Of a stretch of 64,000 bases of DNA, positions 1-7,753 are shown in pieces (position 1 is the first letter of the stretch; each line of letters starts with the position of its first letter). Source of the stretch: Pseudomonas yamanorum (GTDB lineage Bacteria > Pseudomonadota > Gammaproteobacteria > Pseudomonadales > Pseudomonadaceae); NCBI RefSeq assembly GCF_013386765.1, contig NZ_JACARE010000045.1:1-64000 (forward strand), in the 5' to 3' direction. The position numbers and the translations under genes were made by a program. The notes beneath the pieces are model-generated. The model made no database searches and was not told the origin of the DNA. It was given only the letters and a program-made list of their open reading frames with translations.

Positions 1-1275
1 ACCTTGCGCAACTACAAACGCAACGTGCTGCGCACGCCGGCCAATAACAAACTGCGCATGGACGACACGCGGGGGCAGGAGCACGTCAAGCTCAGTACGG
101 AATACGGTGGGAAAAGTCAGCTGAACCTTGGGCATTTGGTGGATGCCGGGAAGAAAAAGCGCGGGGAGGGGTTTGAGCTGCGAACCGACGACTGGGGTGC
201 CATTCGGGCGGGGAAGGGGTTGTTTATCAGTGCCGACAAGCAGGTCAAGGCCGGCGGTGAGCAACTTGAAATGGAAGCTGCCATTACGCAGTTGGAAAGC
301 GCGCTATCACTGGCGCGTTCCCTGGCCGATGCGGCTCGTAATGCACGAGCTCTCCCCGGTGATATCGATAGCCAACGAGGACTGGTTCAGGCGCTCAGCG
401 AGTTGGGGCGATCAGGCGTATTGCTGCATGCCCCCGCAGGCGTCGGTGTGGTCAGTCCCAAAGCGGTATGCCTGTCATCCGGGGGCGAAAGCGTGGGCAT
501 CATGGCGGCGCACAACGCCGACATCAGCGCCGGGCACAACATCACGGCCGCTGCCGAGGGGGGGATTAGCGTACTTGCGCAACGTGCAGACATGCAGCTC
601 AAGGCCGCCTTAGGCAAGATTGAGCTGCATGCCCAGGCCAGCAATCTGCATGCGATGGCGAAGACCGATATCAAGATCGAAAGCGTGGAAGGCCGCGTAG
701 AAATCAGCGCGCCACAAGAGCTTGTACTCAACTGTGGTGGCGCCTATATCCGCCTGAAGAATGGCGAAATTGAGCTGGGTGCGCCCGGCAATATTTACCT
801 CAAGGCTGCCCATGTCGACAAGCTTGGAAGCGCCAGCCTTGATACGCCGGTATCACCGCTACCAGCGGGATATTCCGGTAGCTATGCCCTGAAGGATGAA
901 GCCCGGGTGCCCCTGCCGTTCACTCGTTATCGGATTACCACCCGGCAGGGAGAGGTGTTCAAGGGGGTGACCGATAAGGCAGGCAAGGCCATGCCGATCC
1001 ATACACTGGTCCCGGGAGAGTTGAAAGTTGAGTTTCCGGCATCGGAGAAATGGATCTGCTTTTGCGCGCCGGTTGAATTGAATCATCAAGGCATCAAATG
1101 CACTGCGACGATGGACGATGGAACCGTTTTGCAAGGTGAGTTCGATCATCAGAACAAGGCGAGCTTTTATTCTTTTGCTGGTAACACCTGTGTCAAGTTT
1201 GAGGTGGCTGAACTTGCGCCACAGGAAACGGGTATTAGCTGCGCCGAAGAAATACTGAAAAGGATTATGGAGTAA
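1..1275 (+). CDS. vgrG: VgrG T6SS spike protein, C-terminal part (5' end outside window)
   Basis: The frame is open to the left edge, so only about 424 C-terminal residues are visible. They begin in the VgrG spike region (NYKRNVLRTPANNKLRMDD and KLSTEYGGKSQLNLGH are typical), followed by the DUF2345 beta-helical extension with repeated short hydrophobic strands. A tail of about 140 residues (from GYSGSYALKDEARVPLPFTR) resembles a transthyretin/carboxypeptidase-regulatory-like adaptor fold. VgrG trimers form the tip of the T6SS needle, and such tails often carry effectors. The next gene starts 5 bases after the stop. Because no core tss genes are visible, this looks like an orphan vgrG island. 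The family call is firm; the adaptor role of the tail is inference. Confidence 0.93.
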   Translation, partial: TLRNYKRNVLRTPANNKLRMDDTRGQEHVKLSTEYGGKSQLNLGHLVDAGKKKRGEGFELRTDDWGAIRAGKGLFISADKQVKAGGEQLEMEAAITQLESALSLARSLADAARNARALPGDIDSQRGLVQALSELGRSGVLLHAPAGVGVVSPKAVCLSSGGESVGIMAAHNADISAGHNITAAAEGGISVLAQRADMQLKAALGKIELHAQASNLHAMAKTDIKIESVEGRVEISAPQELVLNCGGAYIRLKNGEIELGAPGNIYLKAAHVDKLGSASLDTPVSPLPAGYSGSYALKDEARVPLPFTRYRITTRQGEVFKGVTDKAGKAMPIHTLVPGELKVEFPASEKWICFCAPVELNHQGIKCTATMDDGTVLQGEFDHQNKASFYSFAGNTCVKFEVAELAPQETGISCAEEILKRIME

Positions 1276-1280
1276 TCAAT

Positions 1281-2054
1281 ATGGATGCCCCTTATCGAAA
1301 TTACCTGGCTCGAGAAAATCACTCGGTTGATGCTGAGGTTCTGGAGCGTGCGCTAGAGAGCTTTGAGGGAGTTGCCGTTAAGTTTTCTTCGGATTTTATA
1401 GAAGATGCAAGGCAGCGTGATAATTACAATCGTAACGTCAAGAGGGTCAAGGTTGAGGTTTTGAAGCAAGTAGCAAATGGGAGCATTTCAGCAAAGGAAG
1501 GTGCTGAGTTTTGCTATGAAATGAGAAATAAAATCATGGCGGAAACGCGCGCCAGAACTTCGGTGGCGGGGCGCGCCGTTGCTGAGAAAGAGAAAGTAAT
1601 TTCTCCTGCTCTGGAGAAATTGCTGGACGAAAAGTCCGGCAGGAAATTTGGAAAAAGGTTTAATGAGCTGGGCCCTAGGCAAAAAAGTACTGTTCATTAC
1701 GAGATCATTGAGTCTTCCGCCAGGCCAAACACCAAGTTCAATATAAGAAACAAAGCATTAAGAACGATAGGGAAAGTGCTGATAGTGGTGACTGTTGCGT
1801 ATGTTGTCTACGACGTTGTCAATGCGCAAAACAAAGTGAAAGAAGTGATCAAGCAAGGCGCTGTAATGGCTGGCGGGCTTTCAGGCACGATTTTAGCCGG
1901 CTCTGCCGCTTCGCTGGTGTGTGGCCCAGGAGCTCCCGTGTGTGCTGTTGCACTATTGATTGGTGGCGGGATCGCCGCAGGATGGGTTGCGTCAGAAGTT
2001 GTAGAGCTTTTTGATGACGAGCTCGAGGAATTTACTCGTTGGCAGGTGAAGTAG
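1281..2054 (+). CDS. Putative T6SS effector with hydrophobic C-terminus (unrecognised family)
   Basis: The 257-residue product has no family I can name. The N-terminal 150 residues are charged and helical. The C-terminal part has one hydrophobic segment (about 164-180, VLIVVTVAYVVYDVV), then a long glycine/alanine-rich hydrophobic hairpin (about 192-235) and an acidic tail. This resembles pore-forming or membrane-inserting toxin domains such as colicin-type hairpins. The gene follows vgrG at 5 bases with a GGAG ribosome site overlapping the vgrG end, and it is followed by a small membrane protein. It is clearly AT-richer than the flanking vgrG and lipase genes, which suggests separate acquisition. 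Position and shape support a VgrG-delivered effector. An accessory or chaperone role cannot be excluded. Confidence 0.6.
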   Translation: MDAPYRNYLARENHSVDAEVLERALESFEGVAVKFSSDFIEDARQRDNYNRNVKRVKVEVLKQVANGSISAKEGAEFCYEMRNKIMAETRARTSVAGRAVAEKEKVISPALEKLLDEKSGRKFGKRFNELGPRQKSTVHYEIIESSARPNTKFNIRNKALRTIGKVLIVVTVAYVVYDVVNAQNKVKEVIKQGAVMAGGLSGTILAGSAASLVCGPGAPVCAVALLIGGGIAAGWVASEVVELFDDELEEFTRWQVK

Positions 2055-2090
2055 TACGCCAGTCAGTGTGTGCGGTCGATGGAGATACTC

Positions 2091-2471
2091 ATGACGCTTG
2101 TTTTATTGAAGTTATTGTTTTCATTGTTCGCGCCTCTGGCCCTCGGATTGGCGGGTGCCGGGGTGAATAGTTATGTCGCATGCCGTGATTTGGAGGTGGT
2201 GTTAAAGGTTTTTAAAAAAAGCTCCATTGTGACGTCTTATGCTGATGTATGGGCGGGTGGTTCTTTTTTTTCACGCAGCGCCTTATCTATGGTAGTGGCC
2301 GGAAGTGTGATGTGGCCGTACAAGCATATACGCAACGGTTCGCTCGACGCTCAGGAACTGGCTTGTTTGCCTGGCTCTATCAAACTACGCATGAAATGGT
2401 CAGTCGGACTTGTGGTGGGTGGAGTTGGATGGTTATTTTTTGTTTTTCTTTTGTCGAAGTTTTTCAGTTAG
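2091..2471 (+). CDS. Small integral membrane protein, putative immunity protein
   Basis: The 126-residue product has an N-terminal transmembrane helix (about 3-25), a weaker hydrophobic stretch around 60-75 and a C-terminal helix (about 103-124). The ATG at 2091 is chosen because GGAG lies 6 bases upstream (2081-2084); upstream GTG and ATG codons at 2070 and 2079 lack such a site. The gene lies directly downstream of the putative pore-forming effector and shares its AT-rich composition. Inner-membrane immunity proteins for pore-forming toxins have this size and topology. No sequence family was recognised, so the function is inferred from context and shape only. Confidence 0.55.
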   Translation: MTLVLLKLLFSLFAPLALGLAGAGVNSYVACRDLEVVLKVFKKSSIVTSYADVWAGGSFFSRSALSMVVAGSVMWPYKHIRNGSLDAQELACLPGSIKLRMKWSVGLVVGGVGWLFFVFLLSKFFS

Positions 2472-2543
2472 ATGGAAAAGCAAATCTACGCACCATTGAT
2501 TATGGATTTAACCCATCATAACTAGAGATGCTCAGGGGCTTGT

Positions 2544-4592
2544 ATGAGTGACGAATTTTTGCATCGCACGGATACACTCGGCACCGTCAAAGTGGTGACT
2601 TGCGGTCCACAGAAAAAGCACTGGGTTGAATTCCAGTTGGTGGATGAACAGGGTGAACCACTGGCGAACCTGCCGTGGCGAGCGGTGAACGATGCCACAC
2701 GTGCCGACTGTGCGCCGCCGTACTCAGGTGTGAGCGATGCCCAAGGAGTGGTTCGTGTAGACGGCCTGCACCCCATCCCCATCACCTTGCTGGTGTCCGC
2801 CGACCCGCTGGCCGAGCAACTGCAAACCCGGCGCTTGCGTGCCGAAAGGCCCGAACCGGAGTGGCCAATTATCGGTGACCGCAGCGCGCCCTACGGTCCG
2901 CAGCGCCCGGGCTTTTCGCCGATTGAGGCGCAGTCGATCGCGGCGGGGCATGGCTACCACTATGTGCGCATTGGGCAGTTATGCGATCAAGCGCCGAACG
3001 TTGACCCGCCGTTGGCAGACCCGGAGAAACTTCCGGCGTTTCACTTTCCGGACCCGACTTTCAGTGGGTTTACCGTTGAGTACGAGGAGCTGAATCGCCG
3101 GCATGTGGTGGAGGTGTGTCCGTTTCGTGCTTGGGCGTTGGTGTTACATCATCAGCCTGAGTACAGCTTGGTTAATGCACACAATTTGGGGCTTATGAGC
3201 ATTTTGGCTTATAGCAGGGATCCTCAAAAAGAACGCGGTTCACCTGAGCGGTTTTTTCTCCATCAATGCCTGGACCTGTCACGTACGCCGCGCGTATTGG
3301 ATACCGGGAACAACTGGGTTTGCGTGGTAACGGATGTGCCCTTTAGTGAGCGCTATACGTTGGCGCGGACGCTGGATACGGGCAAGGCCAATCCCCCGGA
3401 AGGCAATACTCAATTTTTCTACGCTATCAACGCTTCCCAGGTATTGGTCGCTTGGCGCGGTACCGAAATGGCATGGCCGTTTACCGATCTGGCAACGGAT
3501 GTAACCTTTCGGCCAGTTAAGCCAGAAGTGCAGGCCACTTGTGAACCCAAGGTACCCTGCGCCGACTTGACACCGCAGGGCAGTGTTCATCTGGGGTTTC
3601 GTGATGCATTTGAAAAGGCCAGAAGGATTTATGCCGAGAATCTAGGCGAAACGATCGGTAGTGAGATTCGCGACAAAAAACTGTTCATTTGCGGCCACAG
3701 CCTGGGCGGCGCCCTTGGCCTGATCCACGCCGCGTCGCTAAAAGATCAAAAACCACTGCTCTACACCTACGGCATGCCCCGCACCTTCACCCTCAAAGCC
3801 GTGCACGGCCTAGCCGAGATTCGACACTTTCGTCATGTCAATGACACAGACACGATCCCCAGCGTCCCGCCCGAAGCGGAGTTGGACAACCACCTGTACA
3901 ACCTGTACGGCCAACTGGGCACCTCTTTGGGCTTCGCCTGGTCCCTGGTTCAACTAACCGCCAGCCAACTGTTCCGGTACGGCGACCCGTTCTGCCATCA
4001 CGGCGAAATCGCCATGCTTTACTGGGCCGACCAGCACCGCCAAGCCAGAGGCTCGCACTATCCGGCCTATCTCAACAAGGAAGGACTGGGCGCGCCCTAC
4101 CACACCACGATCAACCATCGCCTGGCGCAACGATCCCTGATGTATGTGGTACCCAGCCTGAGCACCGACGACAGCCAACAGGCCGAACACGCCCAGCAGC
4201 GGTTTTTCACCTCATTGGCCACCGAGAGCCGGAACAGAATCTTCCCGCCCAATGGCAACCTCAGGACCGGCCGGTTCACCGGGCTCGGCAACCATTTCAT
4301 GGGGGTGTACCAACCCCATATCCGCAACCAGTTGCTGGAACTGCTCAACCCTGGGCGCGACCCGTTGCTGGAGCGGCAGGTGCAGCGGCAGAAATTCAAG
4401 CAACAGATGCGGGAGAACGCCTTGAGCGCGCCCGAAGATGAGCTGACGCGTAACCGGGTGTTCCTCGAACTGCAAAACCAACTGGAGCAGGCCCTGCGCG
4501 TCACGCGGGAAATGGAGGGCGGCGCCGAAGCGCTGCAACGTTTCGATGCGGTCTCGGATCCCGAGAGGCACCACGAAACCATTAAGGGTTAA
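2544..4592 (+). CDS. Class-3 lipase T6SS effector (Tle-type phospholipase)
   Basis: The 682-residue product has a class-3 lipase core. The nucleophile elbow GHSLGG places the catalytic serine at about residue 386, after the hydrophobic strand KLFIC. A candidate acid lies in the NDTDTIPSVPP segment and a candidate histidine in DPFCHHGEIAM. The N-terminal 90 residues contain a small beta domain (WVEFQLVDEQGEPLANLPW) like the adaptor regions of other VgrG/PAAR cargo. The C-terminal 150 residues are helical and charged. There is no signal peptide. Lipases of this architecture beside vgrG and PAAR genes are antibacterial phospholipases sent into the target periplasm. Two lipoprotein genes follow and probably give immunity. 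The exact lipid specificity cannot be read from sequence. Confidence 0.85.
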   Translation: MSDEFLHRTDTLGTVKVVTCGPQKKHWVEFQLVDEQGEPLANLPWRAVNDATRADCAPPYSGVSDAQGVVRVDGLHPIPITLLVSADPLAEQLQTRRLRAERPEPEWPIIGDRSAPYGPQRPGFSPIEAQSIAAGHGYHYVRIGQLCDQAPNVDPPLADPEKLPAFHFPDPTFSGFTVEYEELNRRHVVEVCPFRAWALVLHHQPEYSLVNAHNLGLMSILAYSRDPQKERGSPERFFLHQCLDLSRTPRVLDTGNNWVCVVTDVPFSERYTLARTLDTGKANPPEGNTQFFYAINASQVLVAWRGTEMAWPFTDLATDVTFRPVKPEVQATCEPKVPCADLTPQGSVHLGFRDAFEKARRIYAENLGETIGSEIRDKKLFICGHSLGGALGLIHAASLKDQKPLLYTYGMPRTFTLKAVHGLAEIRHFRHVNDTDTIPSVPPEAELDNHLYNLYGQLGTSLGFAWSLVQLTASQLFRYGDPFCHHGEIAMLYWADQHRQARGSHYPAYLNKEGLGAPYHTTINHRLAQRSLMYVVPSLSTDDSQQAEHAQQRFFTSLATESRNRIFPPNGNLRTGRFTGLGNHFMGVYQPHIRNQLLELLNPGRDPLLERQVQRQKFKQQMRENALSAPEDELTRNRVFLELQNQLEQALRVTREMEGGAEALQRFDAVSDPERHHETIKG

Positions 4593-4620
4593 GCCCGTAA
4601 ATACCGGCCAGGACAAGACC

Positions 4621-5397
4621 ATGATCAGGAACACCACCGTCGTTTTATTCGCTCTACTCACCAGCCTGAGCGGTTGCGCCATGGACCGTAGTTTGGCGCC
4701 GCCGCGCGAAAGTGAACTAATGACCATCACAGTGAAAGTCCCCAAAGCTTTGAAAGCGCGCACACTTGAAGTGATGTACCGCTCGCCCATCTGCAAACGC
4801 ATTACTTCCGGAGCCAGCGGTCAACGCATCGAGTTGGAGGGTTACAACGGGATTGACGTGCAACTACAACAGCAGGGACAGAGTGATCTCTACGAGGCCA
4901 AGTTGCCGATTGATGGCGGCGGTGCGTGCCAGTGGCGCTTAAGTGACGTCGTCTTTGGCGTTGCCTACCGCGACCCAACACGCTTCGGCGAAAATGTAAC
5001 TTACGGAGCGGGAGGCGGTGTTGTGGTGCAGTTTGACCACAACCGCGGGCTGAGAAGCGCGGGTATGCCTATTGAAGTCGAAGGGAATTTGATGATCAAG
5101 AAGGACTATTACCCTTGGATCGATGAAGAGTTTTTGGGACCTTACAAAAAAACCCTAAGTTTGGCGGGTGAAGGCGATATTTATCTCGGCTATCAGGCAT
5201 TGCAAGCTCGCCAAGTATATTTCGAGCCGGTTCTGCACTCAGGTTTCGCGGTCTATTCGGCTGGACCGAAGATTAAAAAGGAAGGTAACCACACCGCCTT
5301 CACCTACCCCGATGGCAGCACCTCAGCCAATGGTCGCTCCAAACCCGACTTCCGCAAATTACAAGCCATCCGCCTGGCTGCGGAGGCGCAAAAATGA
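4621..5397 (+). CDS. Periplasmic lipoprotein, putative lipase immunity protein, copy 1
   Basis: The start is placed at ATG 4621, which gives a clean lipoprotein signal (hydrophobic h-region then LSGC lipobox); an upstream in-frame start at 4546 would overlap the lipase and spoil the signal. The 258-residue product has a mature beta-rich domain with conserved cysteines (SPICKR, GGACQWRL). The gene begins 28 bases after the lipase stop. It is nearly the same as the next gene along its whole length, with an identical C-terminal stretch (FRKLQAIRLAA). Lipid-anchored periplasmic immunity proteins are standard partners of T6SS phospholipases; the pairing here is inferred from position. Confidence 0.75.
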   Translation: MIRNTTVVLFALLTSLSGCAMDRSLAPPRESELMTITVKVPKALKARTLEVMYRSPICKRITSGASGQRIELEGYNGIDVQLQQQGQSDLYEAKLPIDGGGACQWRLSDVVFGVAYRDPTRFGENVTYGAGGGVVVQFDHNRGLRSAGMPIEVEGNLMIKKDYYPWIDEEFLGPYKKTLSLAGEGDIYLGYQALQARQVYFEPVLHSGFAVYSAGPKIKKEGNHTAFTYPDGSTSANGRSKPDFRKLQAIRLAAEAQK

Positions 5398-6170
5398 ACA
5401 TAGTTCTTCCCCTCACCATGATCACTCTATTCACCGGCCTGAGCGGTTGTGCTATGGACCGAAGTTTGGCGCCGCCTCCGGACAGCGAACTCATGACCAT
5501 CACGGTGAAAGTGCCCAAGGAACTTGAAGCCGAAACGCTGGAAGTGATGTATCGCTCGCCCATCTGCAAGCGCATTACTTCCGGAGCCAGCGGCCAACGC
5601 ATTGAACTGCAGGGTTATCACGGAATTGACGTGCAACTGCAGCAGCAGGGGCAGAGTGATCTCTACGAAGCCAAGTTACCAATGGACGGCGGTGGTGCAT
5701 GCCAGTGGCGCTTGAGTAACGTCATCTTTGGCGTTGCCTACAGCAATCCCGCGCAATTTGGCGAGAATGTAACTTACGGCGCGGGAGGCGGTGTCGTGGT
5801 GAAATTTGACCACAATCGCGGGCTCAGAAGCGCAGGTATGCCTATTCAAGTCGAAGGGGATTTGATGATCAAGAAGGACTATTACCCCTGGTTGAGTGAG
5901 GCCTTTCTTGGCGGTTACAGGAAACAAATTAGCCTGACAGGTGAAGGTGATATCTATCTTGGCTATCAAGCATTGCAGGCCCGACGTGTTTATTTCGAAC
6001 CTGTCCTGCATTCTAAATTCACCGTTTACTCCATACAGCCAAAGGAGAAGAAAGAGGGTAACCACACCGCCTTCACCTACCCCGACGGCAGCACCTCAGC
6101 CGACGGTCGCTCCAAACCCGACTTCCGCAAATTACAAGCCATCCGCCTGGCTGCGCAGGCGCAAAAATGA
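5394..6170 (+). CDS. Periplasmic lipoprotein, putative lipase immunity protein, copy 2
   Basis: This is a 258-residue tandem paralogue of the preceding gene, joined by an ATGA overlap. It has the same lipoprotein signal with LSGC lipobox, the same MDRSLAPP start of the mature chain, and only scattered substitutions (for example near the residues matching IDEEFLGPYKK versus LSEAFLGGYRK). The differences cluster in the second half, where a binding surface could be diversifying. Keeping two copies may widen protection to related lipases or raise dose. The copies are close enough that recombination between them is likely. Confidence 0.75.
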   Translation: MNIVLPLTMITLFTGLSGCAMDRSLAPPPDSELMTITVKVPKELEAETLEVMYRSPICKRITSGASGQRIELQGYHGIDVQLQQQGQSDLYEAKLPMDGGGACQWRLSNVIFGVAYSNPAQFGENVTYGAGGGVVVKFDHNRGLRSAGMPIQVEGDLMIKKDYYPWLSEAFLGGYRKQISLTGEGDIYLGYQALQARRVYFEPVLHSKFTVYSIQPKEKKEGNHTAFTYPDGSTSADGRSKPDFRKLQAIRLAAQAQK

Positions 6171-6310
6171 ACATGGTTCTTCCCTTCGGATTCATCACTC
6201 TATTTACCGGGGTCACGTCACCCGTCTGGCTGCGCGGTACAAGGCTGTTCGCCCCCGTCACCGTGCTTCTTCCCTACGACCCTTACAGCCAGTCATTGGC
6301 CCAGTCTTAA
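6167..6310 (+). pseudogene. Remnant of a third immunity lipoprotein copy
   Basis: Copy 2 ends in an ATGA overlap that opens a new frame. Its first roughly 40 bases match the start of copy 2 (ATGAACAT, GTTCTTCCC, ATCACTCTATT, ACCGG). The match is then lost, but a short piece at 6222-6235 (CCGTCTGGCTGCGC) resembles the 3' end of the copies (CCGCCTGGCTGCGC). The simplest reading is a third tandem copy that lost its middle by deletion. The residual frame of about 47 codons has no lipobox and is unlikely to be functional. Confidence 0.6.
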
Positions 6311-6328
6311 CCATTGGAATTAATTCGT

Positions 6329-6589
6329 ATGTCCCAAGAATTTGTTTTGCTGGGTGATAAAACCACCCACGACGGCGAAGTGATCTCGGCGTCTTCCACT
6401 ATGTTCGTAAATGGCAGGCTCGTGGCTTTAGTCGGTGACGAAGTCAGTTGCCCCCTGCATGGGCGTAACGCGATTACCGAGGGTACCGATCAATGGTCTG
6501 AAAACGGTCGGGCGATGGTGGTCAACGGCTGTCACAGCGAGTGCGGTTGCCAGGTGATTTCCAGTGCTTCCGATTGCAGGGTGGATTGA
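6329..6589 (+). CDS. PAAR-domain T6SS spike tip protein
   Basis: The 86-residue product consists of a PAAR domain only: GDKTTHDGEVISAS, then VNGRLVALVGDEVSCPLHG, then NGRAMVVNGCHSECGC. Histidines and cysteines suit metal binding at the tip of the cone. PAAR proteins sharpen the VgrG spike and can dock effectors. The ATG at 6329 is preferred over a TTG at 6314. The gene is followed 3 bases later by the membrane protein gene. Confidence 0.9.
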   Translation: MSQEFVLLGDKTTHDGEVISASSTMFVNGRLVALVGDEVSCPLHGRNAITEGTDQWSENGRAMVVNGCHSECGCQVISSASDCRVD

Positions 6590-6592
6590 GCC

Positions 6593-7753
6593 ATGGGCTG
6601 GGATCGTCAGGCACCCGATAGGGGGGAAGTTCCGGCACCGATTGTGGTGAGCCGCTGGATATTGGCGGCGGTCGTGGCGGTGCTGGCCAGTGTGCTGCTG
6701 TTCTTGCTGTACGCCTCTGAGCGCGTGCCGCCGCTGCACGCCGTGAACATCTGGGCGGTGTCCGGCTCACCCTTGCTGATCTGGCTCCTCGCGTTTGGCG
6801 CGCGCGCTTACTTCTACGGTAGTGCGCTGAGTCATCAGCAGTTTCTTGAGGAGGAGGCACTGGTTGCGCAACAGGCCTGGCAGGGCTGGGCGCAACGGTA
6901 TATGGCGGTGTGCGGCAGTTGCGTGCTGCTGCCGGATCAGGTGTCTGCCAGCGCGCTGGCGCAAGGCGCTGTCAGCTTTCCAAACCGTAGCGGGCAAGCA
7001 AGGCGCATTACGGCATTGTTGATCCCGCATGTGCGTGCGCTAACGGGGTTGCAGTTGCTGCTTCAGGCGCTGGACGCGACATTGCTGGCTCTGCCTGCGG
7101 GTCGGGCGCTGCACATCACCTTGTTGAGTGATGTCGAGCCCATGCATCACTTGGCGCTGCGCGATGCCTGGAAGCAGAGCTGGGTGGCCGTGATGGGCAC
7201 GCCCATACCGGAAAAACTCACCGTGACTGATGAACTGCCCTACCAGTGGATTGACGACATATTGAAGACGGCCAGCCCGGCCCTTCAGTTGATCCTGGTG
7301 TTGCAGGTACGCGGCGAGGTGGCGTATTCCGATGGATTGGCGGCTTTGCTTTTGTGTCCGGACAGGCTGGCATCTGAGTGGGAGCTGCCTGTGCAGGGAA
7401 GGTTGTTGCGACCGATGCCGTTGGACACCACCCAGTTAAAGAACGAACTGACGCTGTTCATGCAAACCCAGCCCATCGCGCGTCAGGCCTCAAGCGTGTT
7501 GGCGGACGACGCAGACTGGCATCCATTGACCGGCGATGTCGCGGCTATCAGCGGCCATTGCGGCGCATCACTGACGGCTGGGCAACTATGGATTCAGGAA
7601 TACCTCTGGGGACGCTCGGGACCTTTCAGCCACTGGCTGGTGGCAGCCCTTGGGATTGAAGTCGCCCGACATCAGCAACGGCCTTTGCTGTTGCTGACTC
7701 GGGACGAAACGCGGCATTGGATCAGCACCGTTACCACTGGAGAGTTGGCATGA
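6593..7753 (+). CDS. T6SS island membrane protein of unknown function (two N-terminal TM helices)
   Basis: The 386-residue product has two transmembrane helices near the N-terminus (about 21-43 and 53-73) and then a soluble domain of about 300 residues. The soluble part contains a helical segment (HQQFLEEEALVAQQAWQGWAQRYMAV) followed by a mixed alpha/beta region. It overlaps the TssM-like gene by ATGA, so the two are translationally coupled and probably work together. I do not recognise the family. The pairing with a TssM-like protein suggests an envelope scaffold or loading component that serves this orphan spike. Confidence 0.6.
   Translation: MGWDRQAPDRGEVPAPIVVSRWILAAVVAVLASVLLFLLYASERVPPLHAVNIWAVSGSPLLIWLLAFGARAYFYGSALSHQQFLEEEALVAQQAWQGWAQRYMAVCGSCVLLPDQVSASALAQGAVSFPNRSGQARRITALLIPHVRALTGLQLLLQALDATLLALPAGRALHITLLSDVEPMHHLALRDAWKQSWVAVMGTPIPEKLTVTDELPYQWIDDILKTASPALQLILVLQVRGEVAYSDGLAALLLCPDRLASEWELPVQGRLLRPMPLDTTQLKNELTLFMQTQPIARQASSVLADDADWHPLTGDVAAISGHCGASLTAGQLWIQEYLWGRSGPFSHWLVAALGIEVARHQQRPLLLLTRDETRHWISTVTTGELA

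Noticed and set aside
6167..6310. A functional small gene after the second immunity lipoprotein
   Set aside because: The frame has a start coupled by ATGA but lacks a lipobox and is a patchwork of the 5' and 3' ends of the upstream paralogue, so it is treated as a remnant.
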